Source: Plazaster borealis
Lineage: Eukaryota > Echinodermata > Asteroidea > Forcipulatida > Labidiasteridae
Direction of reading: 5' to 3'
Assembly (NCBI GenBank): GCA_021014325.1
Contig: CM037464.1
Span: forward strand, 4,929,127 to 4,993,126
DNA: 64,000 bases
Notes under the pieces: generated by a model
What the model saw: only the letters and a program-made list of their open reading frames with translations
Databases searched by the model: none
What the model was told of the DNA's origin: nothing
Program-made: the position numbers and the translations under genes
Shown: positions 22,860 to 35,339 of the stretch, in pieces
How positions within the stretch are numbered: the first letter of the stretch is position 1
Layout of the letters: every line of letters begins with the position of its first letter

Positions 22860-25040
22860 ATATGTAAAATGTAAAAAGTCGCATCCCTTTAAAGGGGCTG
22901 TGTCGTCATGATCAAAGCAGGCCTGTGGCTGTACATGAAATTATGAACTCCATAGAAACATAAAAAGAAGTTGCTGGAGCAAGGCGTTACAAAAGAAGAG
23001 AAATTCCTGCATGTAAAGTGAGCCACACAAAGAATCTTCTGTGCATAACTCGGTGTCCATTTCAAAGCATATTTCTCATAAGCAGGGAATTTTCAGGAAC
23101 CGCAAAGTTTTCCTTGAAGTATTTTCAAATCATTGCAATATGACATTAAAAAACAAAAATGAGACTAAATTTTAAACCCCCAAAATGAGTTGTGTTGAGG
23201 TGGACACCGTTAAGTAAAAAAAAAAGTTTTACTAATCGTTTTAATTCGCTTGTAAAAACTGTGGCAAATAAGCGTACATTTCATGGACACCAAAACTGTA
23301 TACATTTGTTGGGAAAATTAATTGGTATTTACCCGCTAGTGACAACAGTGTTTTAAAACGTTTGAATAGTTAGGACCTGTTTTAATAGTAAATAGTAATT
23401 TAGTAGTTTGAAATTGATGACCCAAACGTAATCTTAATACTGAGAAAGAGGTTATTTTTCACCAACAAATTTGAATCTGAGAAAGGCTTCTTAGTTTGGG
23501 TAGATGAAGTTATGACAAAGGGGTGTTCACTGCTCCCAAGTACAATAATCTCCCCTTGGAATAGTACAAATTAATTCTTAGTTTTGGTAGATGAAGTTAT
23601 GTTCACTGCCCCCAAGTTCAACAAACTCCCCTTGGAATAGTATCGTAGCTTGGGTAGATAACGTTATGACAAAGGAGTATTCATATAATGAAGAAAAAAC
23701 AAATTAAATTGTAGATTTGAAGATTTGATGACCCCTAGAATTGATCGTGGGTGGTTCCAGAATGTTGATGATGCTTTGGTGTGGCACCCAACGTCGTCCA
23801 CTCTGGGCCATGTGTTAATCCCCCAAGTAGCCTTCAAGAATCACACCTCCTCTTCTTCTCGAATAGAATCAACATCTTGAATCTGAAAGATCAATGAATA
23901 GGAACTGTGATTACACAATCATTTCAAAATACTATATATTAGTATCAACTACTACAGGCGAAACTTACATTTTATGATTCTCATACTGATACCTAGAAGG
24001 TAGTACCATTGATCTCTATTATGACTGGATAGGACACGTTGCGCCGCCATGCGTCAACCGCGCGCGTATTTTCAAGACGATTTGAAAATTTAAACGCGGG
24101 GGTCGTCACACCATTCTGTATGCAATGTAAACAAATTTTAATGCTGGAGCAAAATTATTTGCATCAAAATTTACTCATTTCTCCTCAATTTTTGTTCAGA
24201 AAATTGGAATTTCCATTCACCAAGTAAGTGTTTTAGTCTGTATTGTATGTCTGCTTAACGTTATACTTTGACTATGTTTAACACTAGTCTTTTGTCTTCT
24301 TGCCGGATCTGTTTGATCACTTTAAGATCCTAATCGCATATGATATCTTAAATGGAATAGATTCTTCCGCATGTGTATTTTATCCAACAAACTCCTCTGT
24401 TTTAAGGAGGTGATCATCAGACGTTACGTAAACTTTACCATGGATAGGCCTAGACATTTTGTTTTAGGTTTCATGTACGTGTATGTGTGAGCAAGTCCCT
24501 TGCGCGTGCGTGTTTTCACTTGTGAGCCGTCAAGAGCAACTACACTGCGCTGCGCACAGCGATCATTGAACGTGAACGTGCGCGCGTCCGCCCCAGTATC
24601 CATTATATAGAGATATGGGTAGTACCATGTATAGAGATGGTGTGTGATGTTTTACCATGTGTACTTTACCATGTGTGTGTTACATGTTGTACATGTACGT
24701 ATGTGGTGTACGTACTTGTACCGTCTGTGTAGATGTTGTACACCTGTACCATTTTGACATCTCAAAACTAATTTCGTGGAATTTTTCATGGATTTGTACT
24801 CGTGTTCAATTGACACGCAAAGCAAGGTACGGGTAACAAAAAACGTTACTGGCATTTATTTCCCCTCCCCAAGCCTGCTTCCCACTAATCCAAAACTCAC
24901 GCCAACAGAATTTTAGATTGACTTTGTTCAGAACGTGTGCACATAATACACTGTACTTGGTGTAGACAAGTATAGTAGTATCAGTAAGTAGCAGTCATGC
25001 AGTCATTTTTTCCTAACAAGTACATGTAGGAGGCACCCGT
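22860..25040. other. No gene recognised; local CpG-rich patches
   Basis: 24040-24105 and 24500-24600 are CpG-dense (GCGCCGCCATGCGTCAACCG; CGTGCGCGCGTCCGCCCC) and a GTAAGTG donor-like site follows at 24222. The ATG at 24049 opens only a 14-codon frame. This could be an unmapped transcription start, but nothing more supports it. Confidence 0.3.
23490..23690 (+). repeat. Short tandem repeat, about 2.5 units of 85 bp
   Basis: TAGATGAAGTTATGACAAAG and CTCCCCTTGGAATAGTA recur. The rest of 22860-24030 shows no recognisable feature. Confidence 0.65.
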
Positions 25041-25103
25041 GTGAGGGAAATTAAGATTTGTACTGGAACATTTCAAGGGGCACCAAGGCAGTGACCAGGG
25101 ACA

Positions 25104-25295
25104 TGTGTCCAATTTTATAGAGTTGCTTAAGCACAAAAAGTAGATAAGCACATCAAATTATGCTTACCAGAATAAGTTTACCAGCCAAAATACCATGTCA
25201 CATGTACAATCTGTGACTGGTATCCTGCTTATTTTTGCTAAGCAGAAATTGTTCAAGCAATATTTTCTGCTTAAGCGGCTCTATGAAATTGGTCC
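25104..25295 (+). mobile_element. GGGCCC-ended MITE, family C
   Basis: Decayed ends TGTCCAATTTTATAGAGTTG and CTCTATGAAATTGGTCCA; body as in 9774-9965. Inserted in a dispersed repeat containing CAAGGGGCACCAAGGCAGTG. Confidence 0.75.
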
Positions 25296-25641
25296 ATGGA
25301 GGCGACAGTCTCCTTTGAGTATCAGCCCTGCACGTTTATATGTATGTAATAAGACACAGTAATAAAGTTTATCAAAAATGACCTTTGACTCCATTCATGC
25401 GCTTTGATAAGGTCCTAATGATTTTCCCGGCCTCTACCGAACGAATGCAATCCCTGCCCTCACAGATCACCGATTGGCCCCTTGCCAAAAACACCCTGTT
25501 TACAGAGTGGAGCAGTACCGCTGCAATCTATAGTATGTAAACAAAGCGCTTCCAGTCAACAACAAAATCAGTGACTTATTAAAAGGAAAAACTACAACCC
25601 TCCGAAACGGCAAATGCATCGGCCCCATTTGATTTGTGTGT

Positions 25642-26272
25642 TTAAAGGCAGGGTATACTTTTGTTAGTTGTCAAAGACCAGGGCCCAATTTCATGGCTCT
25701 GCTTACCGTAAGCAAAGAATCGGCGCTTACGGAAGCAGGGAATTCCGTGCTTACGTCAAGCGTATTTCACGGGTTAGCGGAGAATTTTTGCTTGTGCGCG
25801 TGCGTAGTCCACGTTACTAGGCATTCTACGCTTACACAGCTAGCGCAGAAATGCGGCGCTTGCTCGGTGAGCGGAGAATGGTGATCGCAAGCGCAGAATT
25901 CGGCGGTAAGCAGAGCCATGAAATTGGGCCCTGTATCCTCACTTTGTGTTTCCCAACATATTTTGCATAAAATAACAAACCTGTGAAAATTTGGGCTTGA
26001 TTGGTCATCGAAAGAAAAGAAAAACCCCCACCCTTTTGCATGGAATTGTGTGATTTCAGATGCCCGAGAAAGGCTTCATGCCTGAAGCCTTTCTCAGATT
26101 CAAATGTTTGGATGAACAATTACCTCTTTTTCCAAAACTACACTACTTCAAGGGGGGTCGTTTCCAACAATGTTTTATAATATCAACAGCTCTCCAGCGC
26201 TCTTTACCTGGAGTAAGTTTTTATGGTCATTAACTTGTGGAGTGATTACCAAAAGTACACCCTGCCTTTGAA
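25642..26272 (+). mobile_element. MITE family B with nested GGGCCC element
   Basis: Starts TTAAAGGCAGGGTATACTTT, is split at 25681-25931, resumes at GTATCCTCAC, has the hairpin GGCTTCATGCCTGAAGCC and ends GTACACCCTGCCTTTGAA. Confidence 0.8.
25681..25931. mobile_element. GGGCCC-ended MITE, GC-rich variant, nested in family B
   Basis: Its long inverted repeats start GGGCCCAATTTCATGGCTCT and include GCTTACCG/CGGTAAGC. The interior is unusually CpG-rich (GCGCGTGCG, GCGGCGCTTG), unlike its surroundings. No clear duplicated target bases. Confidence 0.78.
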
Positions 26273-26563
26273 GGCATCGTACACGTTTGGTAATGACTCT
26301 GAAAATTTATGGCAATCAAAACTGACTTGGTAAGAAGTACAGCAGCTTTGGATAGTATAGTGCATTTTGAGAGACTTTTTACTTCGAAGGACTGCGGTTA
26401 TGGAAAAATATATCACTTTTTATAGAGTGTGTATTCCAATGCAGATTATTCTTCCTGCGTGGACATAACCGCTCCAGATTTTCAGCAATATCTCAAAAAC
26501 GCTACCACCTTTTGAAATGAAATTCTCACAGGTTAGTTTGATGGTATTTGGCTCAACTTTAGT
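26273..26563 (-). mobile_element. MITE family E, reverse copy
   Basis: Abuts the right end of the family B copy. Reads AAGGCATCGTACACGTTTGG and later GCAGATTATTCTTCCTGCG, the complement of family E. Its other end is lost at the palindromic element 26564-26726. Confidence 0.68.
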
Positions 26564-26726
26564 GCCGTCGATTTCACCAAACTCTTCCTAGCTTAGGATT
26601 AATCCTAGGCAATGCTAAGAGATAGGACTAGTCTTAAGTACTGGTCCTAACTTAAGACTAGTCCTATCTCTTAGCATTGCCTAGGATTAATCCTAAGTTA
26701 GGAAGAGTTTGGTGAAATGGACGGCG
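26564..26726. mobile_element. Near-perfect palindromic element, about 163 bp
   Basis: Arms from GCCGTCGATTTCACCAAACT to GTTTGGTGAAATGGACGGC are complementary almost to the centre, through TTAGGATTAATCCTAGGCAA and GCTAAGAGATAGGACTAGTC. A relative with a deletion is at 31171-31310. Such perfect arms imply recent insertion or gene conversion. Confidence 0.85.
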
Positions 26727-26769
26727 TCCTAAGATAAAAACATTGAAAATCTGAATGGTTGTCCATTGT

Positions 26770-27138
26770 TGCCTGGATGTACACATGCATGGCTCGAAAT
26801 TAACATTAGACCGCAGGCCCGAGGCCAGTACGTTTAGCATTGGGCCAGTAAAATCACGACTGGACAAGCCCGGTGGTCTTGTGTTCTTCAATTGACTTAT
26901 AACGGTAATACCTCTTCGTGTAGTATCTTTGTGAAAAATGTTGACAATGAATCTGACATAATATATTTCAATTCTGAGCCGAGTGTTGATGTAGCATGAC
27001 AAATGAGTTGGATCTTCTCAAGTGCTTGATCAACTCATTTTGAATCTGGTCTTGTGAAATAAATGTTGGTCCAGTAAAAATGTTGAGCTACAAGCCCTGC
27101 AGTCTTGTGGATTTTTCCCTCCAAATTCGAGCCCTGGA
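26770..27138 (+). repeat. Dispersed repeat, family W
   Basis: Contains GGCTCGAAATTAACATTAGA and AAGCCCTGCAGTCTTGTGGA. The inverted relative is at 62703-63110. No terminal repeats seen. Confidence 0.6.
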
Positions 27139-27955
27139 CATTTTATAGTGTACTTGAAGAAGAATAAATACGCATAAAAAAAACACTTTTTTTTTGAGGT
27201 TTGACCTTAATGTTCAGGATTGATTACACTGGGAGGATGAAGATAAGCAAGTTATGACCCATTTGCTTGACTGATTGAAATCTATCATGTGAAGCCCATG
27301 CAAAAATCACGCACTTATGAAATTATGAGATGCCATTACATGTATAGGTGAAGACAGCCAAAACATTTAGCCATGATTGACACATGTGATGTGATGTCGT
27401 AAAAATTTTATATACATTAAGTGTACATGTATTGTGAGACGGAAAGGCCTACATGTACATTGTACATGTTCCCGTATTTAAGGTTATTTGAAAGCGCTTC
27501 TTTTCTAATCTGTCGTGATAAGCAAAAAAAACCCCAGAAAAACCCCCACCCCAAAACAGTCTTGAGTTCTGGCAAGAAGTGGCCTGGTGCTTTAGGCATT
27601 GAGTGTATCACACACGTTAATTGACACCGTGCACAATCCCCTTTAAAATGATCCTGATTCTTGACGCCTGTTTATTGCCTGCCAGCGATGGAAATCCACT
27701 TTGCAGGGCATCAGACGTCAGACAATCAAGTACGAACAGACGTGATCATGCTAATTGTGGGAAGAACCATTCCCTCCTCCGTCTACATGTCTGTAGCGCT
27801 AAGGCCGTACCTCCCCCCCCCACGTCTGCTGATCATTGAAGTTAAGAGGTTTTCTTTTTTGGCATCCGGAATCAGCTCTGTAGATGTACTTAATGAAGTA
27901 TGTACTAATCCATACACATGTAGATGTTAAACCACAACTCACTGTAATAAAACAT

Positions 27956-28172
27956 TTAAAGGGACTGTATACGTTTGGTAATTGGAACCCACTGTTTGTT
28001 TCAATCCTACATAGTTGTAGATATATACCATAAAACTAACCTATGAAAATTTCATTTCAAAACGTTGTAGCGTTTTTGAGATATTGCCGAAAAATCGGGA
28101 GCGGTTATGTCCATGCAGGAAGAATAATCTGCAATTGGAATACACAATCTGAGAAACATTACTGCAGTACCA
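27956..28172 (+). mobile_element. MITE family E, left part
   Basis: Begins TTAAAGGGACTGTATACG and continues TTTGGTAATTGGAACCCACT, GAAGAATAATCTGCAATTGG. The right half is cut off where a D-type MITE fragment begins (28174). Confidence 0.7.
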
Positions 28173-28173
28173 T

Positions 28174-28306
28174 CATTCATTTTCATACAGTCAGCACCGG
28201 AAGGTTAGCATGCCCTTTCATGTGCTTACGGTTAGCAGCACTATGAAATGGAAACTCGCACAGTAAGCACAAAATCGGCCGTTAAGCAGCTCTATGAAAT
28301 TGTGAC
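28174..28306 (-). mobile_element. MITE subfamily D fragment, reverse
   Basis: Contains CACAAAATCGGCCGTTAAGC and GCAGCTCTATGAAATTGTG, the complement of the subfamily D start. It truncates the family E copy on its left. Confidence 0.68.
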
Positions 28307-28789
28307 CAGGCCAAGCCTACAGACTTCAATTGTGGCTATTACAAAATATTGATAAAACCACACCTCACAATATTCATCATTATCAAAAGACAATTTATTT
28401 TTATTTTTTATGAACATCAAATATCCAGTGGGAAAATATAGCAGAGAGAACTATAAGTTTGCAGTATTGATAAAAACATGAATGTTCTTGCTCATCAGGC
28501 CAATATCGACTGATTTAATTAATTGTGGCCATTACACAATGATAAAACCACAAGAACATAGGGTTGAATACTTGTATTTGTCACAACAGTATTGTATACT
28601 GCACATGTGTACATGACATTTATAGTACAGTGTGCAAAACATATTACATGTACCATCATGGGCTTAGTAGGCGCCCCATATTTTAATGAAGTGTTCAAAG
28701 GTTACAAGCAGTTAGCCTTTTTTCTTCATGACTAATTTGCATGAATTTTCAGTCCGTGTACATGCATAGCGTCGAACTTTGTACATATT

Positions 28790-29049
28790 CACTATGGAGC
28801 ATTTTGTGTATGGCTGTACATGTACATAGAAATGTGCCTGCAGCAATGTGCGTCTTGAAACAGAGTGCTCAACAGGGTTGTTTTTCGTGCGATTTGATAG
28901 CATGAAAATGGCGGCCTTTCACTGTGGAGCATTTTGTGTATGGCTGTACATGTACATAGAAATGTGCCTGCAGCAATGTGCATCTTGATACAGAGTGCTC
29001 AACAGGGTTGTTCTTCGTGCGATTTGATAGCATGAAAATGGCGGCCTTC
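28790..29049 (+). repeat. Tandem duplication, two units of 130 bp
   Basis: CACTATGGAGCATTTTGTGT to GAAAATGGCGGCCTTT repeats once with only a few changes, so the duplication is young. Each unit carries GTACATGTAC. Confidence 0.9.
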
Positions 29050-29620
29050 CAGCCGTCCCTTTAAAGTTGGTGCTCTTTATTCAATCAGCGCGGCAAGTCA
29101 ACCAATGCGTAACAACAGCCAGCCATTGATTAAGCTAGCAATGTGGGCTAATGTTACAGTCTCTGCAGAAACGAGATCTAGAACTCTTCATCATCGAGGG
29201 GTGTCAACGGCCCTTATGGTGTGACAGATTACCACTAGAGGGCGCTGTCAATATGATGTACACGGGAGTTGCGGGTACGGTTGTCAGATGCTTTCCGACT
29301 TCGCTGGATTGCTTCCGAGTTTGTTGACCAACCCTTCAATAAACCAGTTTTAGATAAATGGTGGACACAATACTATGACACTATTACTTATTAGGTTTGG
29401 GTGAATTTATCGGTATAACAGACACCCAAACCAAACAGTGCACTCCTTTATGTATATGAGTGTTTTGGAGTTGTACGGCATTTCTTTGCAATGTTTTTTA
29501 TCAACTTGTCATTTTGTCTATTTTGTTCTCAAGAAAACGTACAATAAATAGAAATTCTGGGTCAGGAATGAGGAAATTGTAGCAGAAACATACATGTACA
29601 TGTATGTACAAACATACCTG

Positions 29621-29903
29621 GGCCCAATTTCATAGAGCTGCTTAACGGCCGATTTTGTGCTTACTGAGCGAGTTTCCATTTCATAGCGCTGCTAACCGTA
29701 AGCACACGAAAAGGCATGGTAACCTTCTGGTGCTTACTGTATGAATATGAATGACGTAACAATGCAAATCCATGGTGAACGCGCAAGATGGCCGTCTAAT
29801 TTTCTTGCTAACCTGTGAAATACGCTTATGAACACGCAATTTTTCTGCTACAGTTAGCACAAAAATTTGCTTACTGTTAAGCAGCGCTATGAAATTGAGT
29901 CCT
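29621..29903 (+). mobile_element. GGGCCC-ended MITE, long subfamily D
   Basis: Starts GGGCCCAATTTCATAGAGCT, continues with AACGGCCGATTTTGTGCTTA and TTCATAGCGCTGCTAACCG, and ends GCGCTATGAAATTGAGTCC. About 283 bp. Relatives at 52439-52720 and 28174-28306. Confidence 0.8.
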
Positions 29904-30683
29904 GTAAGGCTGAATGTTTGGAAACATATTTAGTCCAACATTTACAAACGATTCGGGTCATGCAACTTTAATAGAAGTTGTAATGTGAACCTCGATGTCA
30001 ATGCTGTAGACAGAAAGCTCTTTACAGAAACTTGTGGTCCTGAATCCCAAACTGTTGTTGAAGAGGCGCTTCAAAATTGTTCACGTCATTTCTGTGGGTG
30101 TGATGGGGGTGGTGGGAAATTAAATTTATAACTCTACAACGGGCGCCACTGCAGGTCATGGCAAAAAGCAAGAGGCGTCCACGGAAATTGCTGTGGTAAA
30201 TTTGATGCTTGAATGAGTTTACAAGAAGGGATGCAATGGTTATTATGAGAAGGCCGCTAGCAGATTACAAAAAATACCAGGGGAGTTTAGTGTGGATGTG
30301 ATGTGTGCTACGGCAAGTACAGATCTGCACTCGTCACCTAAGTGTAAAATTGTCTGCAGTGGCTAGGCCGGGGTGATCAATTTTTCACAGGCTACAACTG
30401 TCACCAGGGAGTGCAGGGTTGTTTATTGTGAACATTTTTTCACTTGGGAATTCCTTCTCCAACAGTATCCAAAAATGGCGAGTGAAAATGAATTGACCCG
30501 CAAAGTACATGCGGCCTTTTCAAGTGTAAATATTGACGACTTCACGAGCCACATTTGTCATGAGCTGCATGTTTGAACATTTTTTCTCGTTTAGCGGTAA
30601 AGGTTAATTGCCTTTGAGCGTGTTATGTCAACAGCGCTTACAAATCACTCTTTGGTTTCCATCCTTTTTTCTTCTTTGTACAG
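29904..30683. other. Intron sequence, no feature recognised
   Basis: Precedes the 75-nt stem exon. The open frame at 30373-30576 has no donor or motif. Confidence 0.45.
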
Positions 30684-30758
30684 GAAAGACGTCGTTAGAA
30701 AAAGAAGGATCCAGCACAGCTTTAAATGTTTGTATAGAGCCATCGTTTGCCAGCCCAG
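30684..30758 (+). CDS. Candidate 75-nt stem-region exon of the GT7 glycosyltransferase gene
   Basis: The acceptor CTTCTTTGTACAG and donor CCAG|GTAAGC are both good. The block is 75 nt, enters with two bases of a split codon and leaves one base (G), which joins the AC opening the next exon to make an Asp codon. The 25-residue segment (KTSLEKEGSS, then a Cys, then EPSFASP) is Ser/Glu-rich and unstructured, as expected for the stem between membrane anchor and catalytic domain of a type II Golgi enzyme. Phase agreement with both neighbours and clean splice sites support it; homology cannot be judged at this length. Confidence 0.55.
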
Positions 30759-31170
30759 GTAAGCGAGAAGGGCGTGTATATGAAGACGTTATTAGGCCAC
30801 ACACGCCATGTCATTAAACAGTCTCTTCAAATCATTCATTATTAGTGTCTCAGACCACGGGGGCGGAGTGGCAATCTCCGTCGTCCAGTCCATGTAGACA
30901 TGTACAACACGGCTTATAAATTGGTTTTCAGTCTGACAACGTGCTCTGCTAGTTATGTTTCGGCGACTTATATACAGTGACATGACAATTTTGGGTAGCC
31001 AATTCGTTTCACTTTGATACATTTACCGAAATTTATAAATAAAAACTCACAAAATTGAAGAAGAAAAAAAAAGAACCGCAAATTCACATGTCAAGTCTGT
31101 AGTTGCCTATGCAAAATGTCAGGCTCGGAATTACACTGAGGCCACGGATGCCATGGCCTTTGTCGCCCCT

Positions 31171-31310
31171 GGGGCCGATTTCACAAAGAGAAAAGACTAG
31201 TCTTATCTGAAGTTAGGGCCAGTAACTGGTCTTAACTTAAGACTAGTCCTATCTCTTAGCATTGCCTAGGACTAGTCCTAAGTTAGGAAGAGTTTTGTGA
31301 AATCGACCCC
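31171..31310. mobile_element. Palindromic element, related to 26564-26726
   Basis: Ends GGGGCCGATTTCACAAAG and TTTTGTGAAATCGACCCC; shares AAGACTAGTCCTATCTCTTA and GCATTGCCTAGGACTAGTCC. It splits a dispersed repeat at GCCCCT|GGTCTTGG. Confidence 0.8.
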
Positions 31311-34300
31311 TGGTCTTGGCCTTGGTGCCCCTTCAAAAGTTTCCCAAAGATTTTCCAATTTTCCAAAGTGCCCTTTGCAAAATGAAAACGGCCTTGCCCT
31401 CTCAAAGATGAGATTTCAGGCCTGGCATGTCAGTGTGTACGGGGCTACTGCTGTAAGTGCTAGTGTGATTGCGAACTTAACTCAGTGGTCTTGTTCCACG
31501 TTCATTTGAACACCGTTAGCACGCTTTACGTAACGGGCACCTTACTATGCATCACTTGTCTCGTCAACAAAGACACTTACGTGCCAGACATTTGGCTGTG
31601 TGTTCAGAGCGCAGCAATGGTCTGATCATACAAACATGAGCAGCAAACGATGGGAGGAAACAAAAATTATTGGGCTTGCACCACACGTCCACGTTATTTT
31701 GGAAACTTTGCAGAAAGTCAAATACTTTTGGGCAGTAATCAGTTAACGTAATACGATTTTAGTTTCACAAATTATACTTTGATATAGTATTTTGAATAAA
31801 GATTTGAAGACGGTTTTACGGTCTCCAAAAGCAGTATTCACTTGCAGACCCGTCGCTTAGCAACACCTGTCAACAGTCGGGTGTTATTTGGATGCACCAA
31901 TCAGAAGGCATGAATTCCGTTTGTGCTGTCATGGCGGGTGTTTTTCGTTTTTTAAGTCATTCGAACTTCCGTGAGCATTTTTTGGGGGGCACCTTAACTA
32001 AATTACAAATAATCAGGCCAGAAAGCAGCTATTTTCTAATAGGATATGAAATTGTCTTTCCCATAATGGAAGTATTGGTTTTTGAGAAAATAAGGAAAAT
32101 ATCATGGTCTGGTAGTGTTGACTTTGCTTTGTTTTGAAACCAAATTTGAGGCTTACATTACACCACAAGATTGTCGGGAAATTCAACATTTTTCACAGTG
32201 AACCTAACAATATACTTCCAATCTTGGATAGTGTTGAAACATTTTGCTGAATTTCCGTCTGAAAAATGAGTTAGTACCTAAATTCCGCGAACTTTCCTCC
32301 CTCATTAAATATGCAAAGAGTGGTCACGCCTGTCCGAGAAACGAAGGTCTTTTCAATGCGCTGGGGACTCGCTGCGAAGAAAGTCAGGTGTTTTTTGATG
32401 CGGCATATTTACATTGACGTATATGTATCTCATTTTAATGATTTTTAGTTGCTGCGGTTTATAACGCTGGGGGCTTATATTCCAAAAAATTATGGTACGC
32501 ACAAATCTGTTCACAATCACAATCCAGAGGTAAATTATTAATTTATATGGATGCTTTGCATTGTGGAGAGGGGAGTTTTGGGCGGGGACGGGGGGTACCT
32601 TGTTAACACACGTAATCTCTTGAGGTTTCAGAGGAAGTCATTCTTTGTAATAAACAATAAATACGGATGAGTTTGTTTGCTTTGCGCTAGGAGAAACTCT
32701 CGATATAGAGTAGAGACAAGAAATCCAACACTGCTAAAAATTGTATCCTTGAAATAAGAAAGAAATCTTAGTTTCAAAAAAACTTTTCCTGTGTCACTCC
32801 CAAAAATCTGAATAGAAAAAATTTCTAGGAAGTGAAACAAGAATGTTTTCCTTGAAATAAGATTGTTTTCCTATTTCAAGAATACCATTTTTAGCAGTGA
32901 ACTGTTCCTTGATTGTTTGAATTTGTGGTGTATCACAAATTTACTTAATATTTATTGTATATTAAGTTGACACTATTCGATTGTTTATGCAAACTGCCTG
33001 CATTGACGTTCCTCATAATACAGGCATGTGAAATTGCCGCATTAGTATCCGTGTTATTTTTTTCCCCCGTTACGGTTTTTCTCAAGTGCTCTGCTTTCCC
33101 CTCCGGCTGTGCCATGATGACTAGACTCTGCTTTTTATTTCCAAACAGTACACACTCTTTGCACACAGAGAAATGGAACCGGGCATCGGGCCGCACATCC
33201 TTAAGACCGGGCTGTGATTTTGGCATGTGAGTCGGGGACTAGACCTGGTAAACAGCGGAAAACTCAGCCGTGTCCGAACACGGGGCTATATAAACTAGTC
33301 CGAAAAAAAAGAAGTGGCTTCGACTACAGCTACGGCTGTTGCTAGAGGAGATGCAAAGGGCAACATTATGCGTCAATGCATGATGACGTCGTGCTGATCA
33401 AGCCATAGCCATTTTCATAGCCGCTTTATCAAAAATGTTTCTTGTGTTTTTCCCACCACACAAAGTTTTCAAGTCTGCAAGTCTAACTTTAACAATCGGT
33501 TTTGCTTGACTTGAAGCCCTGAAGATAAAGCGTGATTCCCTTGACACTGTGCTCATGTACTTCTAGTAATGTAATAATAAACACATCTGCCTGCCCCCGT
33601 AGTGAATAAAGCCCTGCATCTTATATTGCCCTGGCGTTGATGTATATTGCCCTTCAGAGTGCCTTAACACTCAGCCAGTAGACTTGTTCAGTTTTTAGCA
33701 AAAATAGGTGAAACCCTTGAAAGTTCTATCCTCAGACAGGCCCGATTGACATATATTCTATGACCCTGTAGGAAGTGTGACTCATGGACTCGGAATCTCG
33801 AGTTAGAAAACACTTTCCACATAGGCTTGTGCACAAAAAATACTGCGGTTTTACAAAGTAAACACATACTCATTAACACAAACAAAATATGTATAATATT
33901 TGTAAAAAATTGTGTCAAACTGTCTCTACAACATCTGGAAAGGATATTAGCTTAGAAAAAAGTATGAAATCAACATTACATACATGTACACGTTTCCCCG
34001 AATCCCCACGGTCTACTGGCTGCAGTAACCAATGGCAGTCGTGTAAATCTGAAAGGGGCAGGGCATCGCACTGTACCGGCAGTAAACAAGAGCTGATAAC
34101 TGGATGGTGTTTGACCACAATTGCTTCTTCACTTACAAGTACAAGGTCGCTGTGTGTACCCAAATCAAATTTCTTGAATTCCCAAACTGTATAAATTTTC
34201 CAAAATTTGAGGGTGATTGTTGTCTATATAATGTTGACTAAATCAAGTTTGCATTAAAACACAGCTTTTAGTTAATGACATTTCACTACAATTTATCTTT

Positions 34301-34379
34301 TCATACTACCTCCATCCCATTTCATTCCTAAAATCTAATTTTTCTAATTGCTTTTTTGCCGTCTTTCTTCTGTCCACAG
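31311..34379. other. Intron, mostly unclassified
   Basis: Apart from the MITE at 32729-32899, no repeat ends or exon-like blocks. The open frame at 32955-33230 on both strands is not flanked by convincing splice sites. Confidence 0.45.
32729..32899. mobile_element. CACTGCTAAAAAT-ended MITE
   Basis: CACTGCTAAAAATTGTATCC at left and GGTATTCTTGAAATAGG-complement ending ATTTTTAGCAGTG at right are inverted repeats around a 171-bp element with many CTTGAAATAAGA words. Confidence 0.75.
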
Positions 34380-34636
34380 ACGACAAAGTGCAAGTCAATT
34401 TCTCAGGTGTTTCGATAGACTTTATAAACAGGAAGATCCTTAGCAATCGAACTTTTGCCAAAATTCGGCGTTTTAACAAAGAGGCGCAGAGCGCCCTTGA
34501 CGAAACCCGGCGGAGAAACCTTAAAGATGTGATCAGGCGTTCAAAGACGTGTTTACGAGGATCCGTTGAGTTGGATGATTATATATACACACCAGGAGGC
34601 CACTGGAGACCCAGGAATTGTGAACCGCGATGGAAG
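34380..34636 (+). CDS. B4GALT5/6-like: GT7 beta-1,4-galactosyltransferase (B4GALT5/6-like), exon with stem end and start of catalytic domain
   Basis: The acceptor is TTCTGTCCACAG and the donor TGGAAG|GTATGTG. The exon has 85 codons. The first residues (VQVNFSGVSIDF) resemble the NVNVSEVSFDE-type segment before the catalytic domain of vertebrate B4GALT5/6. About 40 basic, Arg-rich residues follow (NKEAQSALDETRRRN region) that look longer than in vertebrate relatives. The end, PGGHWRPRNCEPRWK, is a near match to the B4GALT5/6 signature GGHWRPKDCKPRWK; its Cys corresponds to bovine B4GALT1 Cys134, which pairs with Cys247. Phase is 1 at the start and 0 at the end, so it reads straight into VAVIVPFRDR of the next exon. 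Confidence 0.93.
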
Positions 34637-34685
34637 GTATGTGTTAAACTTACTTTTTGAGTAATTACATACCAAATAACAATAT

Positions 34686-34870
34686 GATAATAATAATAAT
34701 GTTATTAATTATATAGTGTGCAAATCCACCAATAAGGTGCTCAAGGCGCTGGAACGAAGAGAAACGCTTTTTAAGACAGGTTTTGAAGTTTATGAATTAC
34801 GAGACCCATTTATGTAGCATCTTGTAAAGGGTTTTACAAGGTGCTGTGGCGCACTCAGCAGCCACACTAC
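34686..34870 (-). mobile_element. Fragment of SINE on the minus strand
   Basis: On the minus strand it reads CACAGCACCTTGTAAAAC, then the end of a SINE body and a TTATTATTATT tail. It is 50 bp after the donor of exon 34380-34636. The copy is decayed and lacks the tRNA head. Confidence 0.55.
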
Positions 34871-35339
34871 TGCTAAATTGTATGCATTACCACTTTTGAT
34901 AATTGATGGTATCCCCGCCCCCCACCACCCAAGGCTGATCAACCGAGTGAGGTAGTAAATGCTTGATTCCTGTAGTACTATAAGCTGATGTCAGTCACAC
35001 AAACAAAGTACTCTCAAATGCACCGAACAAAAGCCAGCCGATTGCATCAATACACCCTAGTTAGGATTTATTGGCATCCGAGCAGAGGTCAAGGTTAAAG
35101 CTCCAAATGACAAATCATGGGTTCAGGCTGTGATTTGCAAAAAACAAATGAGTTTCCCCCCACCTCCCTCCCCCACGTCCAATAAAACAAAACACAATTT
35201 GGCACCTCTGCTCAACAAAAGGTTTTCTTCCTCATCAAGGTTTTGGGATGAGTGAGGATCTGGAGATTTAAGATGTCCATATTTGTTATGAATATATTCA
35301 TGAACTAGTGTCCAAATTGTAAATGGCCAAGATCAAGAA

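Noticed and set aside
24039..24227. 62-codon frame followed by GTAAGTG in a CpG-rich patch
   Set aside because: The frame starts at TTG, and the nearby ATG in good context opens only 14 codons; not enough for a first exon call.
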